Source: Nymphaea colorata | Taxonomy: Eukaryota > Streptophyta > Magnoliopsida > Nymphaeales > Nymphaeaceae | Length of the DNA: 12,500 bases | NCBI RefSeq assembly: GCF_008831285.2 | Contig: NW_022204535.1 | Coordinates: forward strand, 17,501-30,000 | Direction of reading: 5' to 3' | The notes under the pieces: model-generated | Databases searched by the model: none | Seen by the model: the letters and a program-made list of their open reading frames with translations, nothing else | Told to the model about the DNA's origin: nothing | In this document: piece by piece, positions 1 to 7,700 of the stretch | How positions within the stretch are numbered: position 1 is the stretch's first letter | Layout of the letters: each line of letters starts with the position of its first letter | Position numbers and translations under genes: made by a program

Positions 1-102
1 TGGAACGATGGTGCTCTCACCCGATCCGGCGCCCTGTTCCAAAGGGACAAATAGGGGCACTCCAAAGTTGAGAGGCCACAAGTTGAACGAGTCTCCAATT
101 TA

Positions 103-165
103 AGGTGCTTTGGGTGATCGCTCCGGAGTATAAGGGAAAAAGACGAAAATCATTTGGTCTGCCAT
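103..165 (-). repeat. Inverted fragment of the flank repeat
   Basis: The reverse complement begins ATGGCAGACCAAATGATTTT and ends with GAGCGATCACCCAAAGCACC, matching the start and the GAGCGATCGCCCAAAGCACC block of the unit at 424. So the family also occurs in opposite orientation, about 260 bp away. The rest of 1-423 shows no gene; 370-423 may hold a decayed unit end (CTTGCGGA block) but the match is weak. Confidence 0.65.
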
Positions 166-423
166 AGCATTTTCAAAAAATTCATGCTGGGTGGCATATA
201 GCGAGGATGCCCCGACGACGTAGCGCACAAACCTTGAATAAGCTTTCCTATGTAGGCGAAAGCGACTGGCCATAGGTCGGACGCAGGTGGAATTTGTGTA
301 GGGCATGTGCTGGCTAAGTTTGAGATGCACATCCGAGGTTGGGCGGACTTGGGGGGTTTAAAGTCTTCAATTGCTTGCGGAGAATGTGCCCGACCAAAGG
401 TGGATTTCCGAAAAATAAGATTT

Positions 424-639
424 ATGGTAGGCCAGGTGATTTTCGCGTTAGCCCGTATTACCCGAGAGCGATCGCCCAAAGCACCTGTGAGGTTCGTCGG
501 AGGGGGGGGGGCTGGTGAAACATTTGCTCGGCTCGATGGACCTTGCTGTAGTCCCTCTTGTGCCCGGTCTTCCGCTGCTTGCGGAAAGTGCTCGGAACAC
601 TAGGGATACACAAGGCGGATTCGTACTTCAAAAATACTT
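424..639 (+). repeat. Flank tandem repeat, unit 1 (216 bp)
   Basis: The unit starts ATGGTAGGCCAGGTGATTTT and ends near TACTTCAAAAATACTT, directly followed by a second unit. Both share the start block, a GAGC(G/C)-GTCGCCC-like block, a CTGTAGTCCCTC-TGTGCCCGGTCTTCCGCTGC block and a GGGATACA block. It carries a run of ten Gs (502-511). No protein similarity was seen. The family could be a satellite or internal repeats of an older transposon; I do not recognise it. Confidence 0.75.
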
Positions 640-888
<249 letters not shown>

Positions 889-2068
889 TAGGTCCACACC
901 GGTTGGCCTAAGAAAATCCGACCAATGCGATCCTAAACTTCCCAGGACCTTCTTGAGGCCTATTCTAAAAACCGAAAAACCTAGGTAATTACACAATGAT
1001 CTACCCGGCCGGACAGGACCCCGGCGCAAAACCCAATAGGTAGGGAGATACACTTGTAGGTTACCCGAGTCCCAAATATTCCTAACTAAGTCTGCCTACT
1101 ACAAAAACACTAACAGGGTCGTGAGGCCTTTACAATTCGCGAGCGATACAAGAGAACACTCAATCTCACTCACAAACCACGCAAACCACACTAACGTACA
1201 AACCACACCCAACAGAAGTAAATAGGGGGTCTGGCTCCTTGTGGTCGTGTCTCGGGCACAGTGCCCTCGAGGTACCTCACGGGGGAGCTAGGCCGAAGCC
1301 AAGGCTAAAACAGAAATGCTGGAAATAAACTAATATGCTACCTACGACTGAAAGCAAATCCCGCCCGAAGCTACAAGGGGGATAGGAGACGATACCGGCC
1401 AAGGATCGCCCTTGGCGTAGCCGGATAGGTCTCGGGGTGATGACCTGCCCCCGAGCACTGCAGCTCACAGAACAGGAAGACCGACTGAGGTGTGCCTCCA
1501 CGTAGCCTGCTGCTCGGGCTGACCGCTGCCTGAAGACGCTGAAGGTAGGCCGCACGCTGGTGGACGGGTTGACTGCCGAGGTCTGGTCGCTGCTCGTTTA
1601 CGGTGGCCGCTGCGCTGTTGCCGCGATGAATTCTGCGGTAGCAGCGCTAACGTCGAGCCAAGACCGCTGCTGACACTCGCTGGGCCTAGAGGCAGACGCG
1701 CGCCGGGAACGAGGACGCTGTCTCGAACTGCTACGGTCGTGCCGTCGAGGATGCCGGGAGCGATCGTCTGCTGTCTGGTCGAGGGTCGCCGATCAGGACG
1801 AGGTCGCCTGGCGTCTGCTGCCGATGTGCTGCTGCTGCACTGAAGAAGACGGAACAGGGCCGGAAGGGCCGCCTGGACTGCCGAGGGGGGCTGCTGTCAC
1901 AGCGACAGCGCCTGCCTGCCTAACTCCGGAGTGTGGCTCGGCCACGGGCGCCGGTGGATGCCGACGAAGAGGCAGGGGCCGTTGTAAGGGCCGGCGAGCC
2001 GGCTGAACCTAATCCTAGCTAAGGCTGGGTTGGCTGGTTCGGTTGGGCTCTACTAGGTGGTAGGTCTA

Positions 2069-2453
2069 GTCAAGCAGGTTCGGGTCAGGGTAGGCTCAGT
2101 CAAACAGGGTTTAGGTTCAGTCACGGGTTGACCTAGCTAATAGGTTGGTTCAGTAAGGGAGGTTAAGGTCGAGCCTAAGCTCACGGTGCTGGTCAAAGTT
2201 GACCAAGTGCGGAAGGTTCAACTAACTAGGTGGTTGACTAAATGGACCGAGTCAATGGGTCCGGGTCAAGTAGGTCAAGGGTCACTCGAGGTAGGCTCGA
2301 GTCGCTAAGGGAGGCTACCAACGAAGTGGGCTTGGTGGACTAGCTGACCTAGTTGACTAAGGCTAAGGGTCAATGCCGATCTAGGTTGGCTCGGTAGAGG
2401 TTTAGCCTAGGTGCGGGTTCGGTGCAGGAGGTTGCCTAGTGGGTTCGGTTGAC
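2069..2453. promoter_or_regulatory. Dense W-box core (TTGAC) cluster in 3' LTR
   Basis: TTGAC occurs on the plus strand at 2128, 2199, 2234, 2353 and 2449, and on the minus strand (GTCAA) at 2069, 2099, 2192, 2251, 2265, 2274 and 2369. That is 12 copies in 385 bp, where less than one is expected on both strands. One pair is an inverted repeat, GGTCAA-AG-TTGACC (2191-2204). TTGAC is the core of the W-box bound by plant WRKY factors. The stretch is partly built of short degenerate repeats, so shared origin of the motifs is an alternative. It lies downstream of the proposed start. Confidence 0.45.
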
Positions 2454-2485
2454 TGGGCTGGTCTTACCCAGGGAATGCACCGATG

Positions 2486-2501
2486 CTTGCCACGTGGCAA
2501 G
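2486..2501. promoter_or_regulatory. 16-bp palindrome with central G-box
   Basis: CTTGCCACGTGGCAAG is a perfect palindrome around CACGTG, the core bound by plant bZIP and bHLH factors. Two more CACGTG cores occur in the same LTR at 2672-2677 and 2928-2933, the last within the palindrome GACACGTGTC (2926-2935). The motif is clear; binding is inferred. Confidence 0.45.
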
Positions 2502-4188
2502 ACGGACGGACACGACAGAGAGAGCTAGAGAACGCTAGCTCTTAGGAATGGAGCTCGAATTCTCGCCTAAGGGTTAGGGAGAAATGCGACAAGGAAGGAG
2601 AGGAGATTGGGGGCGAAGGGCCAGGTGGCGCTCTCGTGTGAGCTCGGATGAGGCTAAGGCTGAGATGGGGACACGTGGACCAGATCTACGGTGGAGGATT
2701 ACTGCGGATCGGATCAAGAGGGAAAGGAGGAAACGGCTGAGGAAGAATAGGTAAGATGGCGCGAGGTGGAGGAGTTTCCTAAAACTAAGGAGGAAAGATC
2801 CAAGGAAATAGGAAAAGGGGATCTCGCAGGGCCTGGCTGGGGGACAAGTGGCGAGATGCGGGACCAAGGTGGGTAGCTGGCAGGTGAGGTGGCGAGTGAG
2901 GTGGCGGAGGGCTGGCTCGGATTGCGACACGTGTCAAGATGAACGCGTGAGGATCCTTGCGAGTTAGGGTTGACGCGGTGGAGATGGCGAGGAGCTGGAA
3001 GGGGAGCGGCGGCTGCGAGATTGCTTCCTAATTCGGTGGAGCAGCTGATTGCGAGCTGATCCTGAATCGGGACAGATGGCAGCAGCTGGGACAAGGGCAC
3101 AGATGGGCGGCTGGATGATGGACAGATGTCGAAATTAAAGGCTGAGATGAAACGGAGGTGGACTTGCCGGAAATGGCAGATGCGACGGAGGAGGAAGCTC
3201 CAATTCGCACCGGCGGCCTGAGCTAACGCTCGGAACTTAATTGACCGTAATACCCCTTTCAAAATTTTAGTTAAAACACTAGGGAAGAAGGGCAATTCGG
3301 TCCCTAACGCCGGAATCAATGGCGACCACCGGAATTAGCAGCGATGGCCGGATTCAAACAATTTTCCGGCGAGATTCTATCTCGAGATCCAGCCGACGGA
3401 ACTCGCCCCTTTTTGATATTTAGAAAGCTCTTTTCTGGGCGATTCACGGGGATCACTCCTCTTCTTCAGATCTCGACCAGAGAGCGAGATTTCTTAACTT
3501 TTGAGCCTCTGGTCCGACAGATCAAAAGGGAGAACAGGCCGCTAGAAATTGTAATTTTCTTATCGATTTGTCTTTCTAATCCGGCCAACTGCCTACTAGG
3601 GATCAAACGTCTGATTTCAATCCCGCGACGCGATCTGCAATTTCTGATTAGAACAGAAAACGCCCAAATTCTGATTCCCCTCTTCGGGTATGCCGAGGGA
3701 GGAACCGAGAGAAGACGCCCTGTGTTCTAAGGCAGAATGCAGCAATCGGGCAGCGAGAGAGAGATCGAAATTCGTCTCCTCTTCGGTGTCGAATTGAAGC
3801 CGGCGGTAGATCCGTCGCCTTCAATCTTCCCTATGCTGGAATCGGCCTCACAGTACCCTCGTGATCAGGGCAAAGGCACCGATTTCAGAACTTTGAAAAA
3901 GCTCGAAAGGGGGTACTTACGTGACAAGGGAGGGATCGCCGCCGGTGGTGGAGATCCGCCGATGCCTTCTTCCTTATGCCTATGTCTCGGACGGCGGCTC
4001 TTCAAGGAATTTCTGGATTCGGAAGCGTCGTGGAGGTAGAGGACGCGAGGAGGGAGAAGACGCCTGGTTCTCGGGTTGAACAAGGTGGGAGACGAGAGGG
4101 GAGAAGCCTCGTGCGAGGAGAGAGAGAGTGCCACACCAAATACCAATCTTTGATTAATTTTTCGATCCTTTCTACATTGAGTTTACAG

Positions 4189-4196
4189 AATATATA
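4189..4196 (-). promoter_or_regulatory. Probable TATA box of the LTR promoter
   Basis: The minus strand reads TATATATT about 600 bp into the LTR. A start 25-35 bases downstream would fall near 4161-4170. It is followed by a pyrimidine-rich leader with a CT repeat (4116-4129), a common plant core-promoter arrangement. The start is also supported by ATG content: the last sense ATG upstream is at 4175-4177, and none occurs downstream to the LTR end. In this 3' copy the promoter would fire outward into the flank; the copy driving the element is outside the window. Confidence 0.68.
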
Positions 4197-4263
4197 CTAA
4201 ACATAATGCGAGCCCTAATTACATGTTAACCTAGCTCGCTACTTAGTCTAATGTCAAAAATGC

Positions 4264-4493
4264 GCAAGGCACAACCCGCCTTGCTAGGTCTCTACTACAA
4301 AACTTGACGTCGACATGAAATAGATGACGCAACCTAAACCGGGCCTAGCGCCCAACTCAAAAATCGAAAGCTAAAGTCCCTAAGTCTTGTGGACTTAGGG
4401 CGGGGACCTCGTGTGGGTTACCGCCCACACTTCGGAAATTCGAGCATGGGTCAAGTCCGATTGGCTCGGACCTGAACCTAAGCCTCTCGGCTT
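4264..4493 (-). other. Hairpin cluster in U3 just after the gag-pol stop
   Basis: Five inverted repeats follow the stop codon at 4503. 4480-4493: AAGCC/GGCTT, four-base loop. 4455-4471: GTCCGA/TCGGAC, five-base loop. 4411-4430: GTGTGGG/CCCACAC, six-base loop. 4378-4400: CCCTAAGTC/GACTTAGGG, nine base pairs, five-base loop. 4264-4284: GCAAGGC/GCCTTGC, seven-base loop. All are perfect stems. In the RNA they would form a structured 3' region of the genomic transcript; in DNA they lie upstream of the TATA box and could be promoter elements. I cannot choose between these roles. Confidence 0.6.
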
Positions 4494-4502
4494 TAGATAG
4501 GC

Positions 4503-4797
4503 TCAAGCGTTCGGGGAATTTGGACTCACGCTCGGATTAACCTGATCAAGCTCGGTGAGCCTCGCAATAGGTTCTAGAACGTCTTGAGTTCCACCTGGTT
4601 TGAGCACTCTTTCGGACCTAGTTGCTCCTCCCACGCCGCCCGCTGCAACTGGCTCGAGTGCTGACTTAGCCTCGCTTGGACTTTCTTCGTGCTGCCTTAG
4701 CGCCTGTGTCCACAAATCCGAGGCCTTTCGTCTTGACCGACTGGTTTCGGCCTGATCACGCCGAGTTGGGTCTGGACCTACAAGTTGGTCCGTAACA
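4503..4797 (-). other. U3-encoded C-terminal tail of Gag-Pol (residues 1628-1724)
   Basis: The first LTR base is the third base of the S1627 codon, and 97 further codons plus the TGA at 4503 lie in U3. The tail is rich in Ser, Pro, Glu and Arg and follows the chromodomain; I recognise no domain in it. The same sequence should exist in the 5' LTR as an orphan coding fragment beyond the window. It may be a tolerated readthrough or a functional tail; the sequence alone cannot decide. Confidence 0.88.
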
Positions 4798-7700
4798 GAT
4801 TCCCCCTCCCTAGAATGCGCTTGTCCTCGAGCGCTAGAGGAGGGAAAGCGATGAGCCACTGACCCAAACTCTTCCCAAGAGGTTCCTCTGTCAGGTCCCT
4901 CCCATTCCACTAATACCTCATGCCGTGTTCTCCCTTGTCTTTGGACATATCTATGTTTGAGTATACGATAGGGAGTGGGCAAGTTGTCCTGTTCCGGTAT
5001 CTGCTCGATCATTGTAGGAATATCACCATGATGAGGCTTGAGCCTGGTGATATGGAAAACTGGGTGCACCATTGCTTCCCGCGGAAGTCCCAGTCGATAT
5101 GCTGCCTTTCCTACTTTTTGTAATACCGGAAACGGTCCATAATACCTTGGTAGTAGCTTAGAATAGGGTTGGCCCATTAACGATCGTTGTTTGAGGGGCA
5201 ACCTCTTCAACCACACGTAATCACCCACTTCGAATTCTCGATCTTTTCGCCCTTTGTTGTAGACCTGTCTCATCCTGTTCTGGGCTTTGGCAATGTTTTG
5301 CTTGAGGGAGTCAAGGACTTCCTCACGGGTGCGTAGCTCGCAGTCTACATTGTCGTCGTCTGCTGTACCTCCTTCATATCTAGGGATACTTGGAGGAGGG
5401 GTCCCATATACACCTTCAAAAGGCGTCATTCCTGTTGACGAATGTAAACTGGTGTTGTAAGACCACTCTGCCCAAGGTAAGAATTTTACCCAAGTCTGTG
5501 GCCTTTCTCCTGCAAAACACCTCAAATAGGTTTCAAGAGATCGATTTACGATTTCGCTCTGCCCGTCTGTCTGTGGGTGATGGGCTGTACTAAACTTGAG
5601 CGTTGTACCCATAAGCTTCATGTACTCCTGCCAAAATGCGCTAAGGAAAATTGAATCTCTGTCACATACGACTGATTGTGGCATTCCGTGGAGCTTTCCA
5701 ACATACTCCTGGTACACGCTGGCCACCATTGGCCCTTGATACGACCTAGGCAAGGGAGCGAAGTGGCTGTACTTGGTCAGACGGTCCACTACCACTAGCA
5801 CAGCTTCCTTGCCTTCGGAGCGGGGCATGGCGTCAATAAAATCCATGGTCACATCGGTCCATGGTTTGGCTGGTATGGGGAGGGGAACTAAATGTCCTGG
5901 AGGTCTAATGGCCTCGTACTTTTCCCTCTGGCATACCAGGCAACTCCGGATGTACCTTTGTACCTCTGCCTTCATGCCACGCCACCAAAATTGGGCTTTA
6001 ATTCTGCTTAGGGTTTTAGAAACCCCCTCATGACCCGCGGCAGGGGTGTCATGGAAATGACGCAGGAGTTCCTGCTTAAGCCCAGACTCTGGAGGAACCA
6101 CTGCTCGGTTCTTCCTATATAATAGATTCCCTCTGACGGTATAGAAGGGAATGGATCCTGGATGTTGTTCTGTTGATGCACGGACTAGCCTTAGGGACTG
6201 ATCTGCTTGTTGTTCCTGGGCTAACCTATCCCAAACATCAGTTTCCACTACCGAAAGAGTCATGAACTGCTCAGTCAATCGAGAGAGAGAATCGGCCGCT
6301 GTATTTTCCGGACCCTTTTTGTACTCTATTTCGAAATCGTATCCCAGCAGCTTTGCTAACCAACGTTGTTGGGTAGGCGTGGATACTCTCTGCTTTAACA
6401 TGTACTTTAGAGAATTTTGGTCCGTCTTAACTGTGAATCTACGCCCTATAAGGTAGGGCCGCCACTTTTCCACTGCCAACACTATCGCTAGTAGTTCTTT
6501 CTCATAAGTAGAGAGAGGCTTCGCTCTACTTGTGAGCGCCTTAGACATATAAGCGATAGGGTGGCCTCCTTGGCTGAGAACGGCCCCAATTCCAACCTCA
6601 CATGCGTCTGTCTCTATTGTGAACTGCTGGTTGAAATCCGGGAGTGTAAGAACGGGCGCAGACATAAGGGCAAGCTTTAACTTTTCAAAGGCTGCCCTAG
6701 CCTTATCCGACCACTGAAAGGCTCCTTTCTTGAGCATCTGGGTCAAAGGCTGTGCGATCAAACCATAACCTTGTATAAAACGCCTATAGTACCCAGTCAA
6801 ACCGAGGAATCCGCGGAGTCCTTTCAAGTCCTTAGGCAGTGGCCATTTCTGCATGGCTTCTAATTTTTCGGGGTCTGCCCGAACCCCTTGTTGGCACACT
6901 ATGTGCCCTAGATAACCAATAGAAGGTTGTCCAAAGCTGCATTTGGACATCTTGGCGTATAATTGGTTATCTCTCAGTACCTGAAGAGCAATAGCGAGAT
7001 GCTTCTGATGTGATTCTTCAGACTGACTGTAAATTAAGATGTCATCAAAGAAAACTAAGATGAAATCGCGGAGGTAATGTCTGAAGACGTCGTTCATGCA
7101 CCTCTGAAACGTTGCTGGTGCGTTAGTTAGACCAAATGGCATGACGAGGAACTCGTAGTGCCCGTCATGCGTCCTGAAAGCGGTCTTGTGGACGTCATCC
7201 TTGTACATACGAATTTGATGATAGCCGGCTCGTAAGTCGATCTTGGAGAAAATAGTTGCTCCGGCTAGTTCATCCAATAACTCATCAATTACCGGTATGG
7301 GATGTCTATCCTTCACGGTGGCTTCATTCAGGGCGCGGTAATCTACACAGAAGCGCCAGGTGTTGTCTTTCTTCTTCACAAGTAGGACCGGTGAAGAGAA
7401 AGGGCTGCTACTTGGTTGCACAATGCCACTCTCCAACATTTCTTTAACCAGACGCTCGATTTCAGCCTTCTGGTTATATCCATACCTATAGGGGCGCACA
7501 TTAACCGGTTCTGCCCCGTGAGTCATTATGATCCTATGGTCATAGGATCTCTGCGGTGGAAGCCCTTTTGGCTCCTCAAAGACGTCCTCATATTGATTCA
7601 GCACCAGCTGAATTCGTTCTGGTACTATTTCTTTCTGCTCTTCTTTTTCTGGCACATCAGTAGCGAGTGCCATTACCCAGCACGCGGGCTGCTCGGCTTC

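Noticed and set aside
150-603. Reading frames in the left flank (150-479 minus, 307-603 plus)
   Set aside because: They cross diverged repeat units, have no domain, and their product would change with each unit's indels.
1824-2006. A 60-codon plus-strand Cys/Gly-rich frame (copy at 11239-11421)
   Set aside because: Composition follows the GC-rich repeats of the LTR; the two copies are identical only because the LTRs are recent duplicates.
2714-3319. A 201-codon minus-strand reading frame in the LTR, and a 118-codon one at 2574-2930 (repeated at 11990-12346)
   Set aside because: They open at non-ATG codons (TTG for the longer one), resemble no known protein, are low-complexity Ser/Pro/Leu-rich, and lie in LTR leader with no sense ATG at all.
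3451-3470. Alternative inner LTR boundary at 3455 after a purine stretch (3456-3470)
   Set aside because: It gives no inverted repeat with the LTR end and a weaker purine tract, and would leave the TATA box outside the LTR. The 4797 boundary has a better tract, a matching terminal repeat and a two-base spacer like that at the primer-binding site.
3344-4200. Plus-strand reading frames at 3344-3730, 3737-4039 and 3976-4200
   Set aside because: They run antisense to the LTR promoter and leader, match no family I recognise, and have no supporting promoter or codon pattern. Likewise all plus-strand frames inside 4503-9677 are shadows of gag-pol.
3865-4200. TATA box, CT-rich leader and GTAAGT read as the 5' end of a captured host gene
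   Set aside because: With the LTR end at 4797 these sit where an LTR promoter and R region are expected, and no host-like coding exon follows.
4264-4284. Alternative LTR start TGTGCC near 4273
   Set aside because: The preceding sequence is a poor purine tract, the start has no inverted-repeat partner, and it lies within a hairpin.
4503-4900. An envelope-like or extra ORF downstream of integrase
   Set aside because: The sequence after the chromodomain is a short, polar tail in the same frame as pol; no signal peptide or membrane segment is visible.
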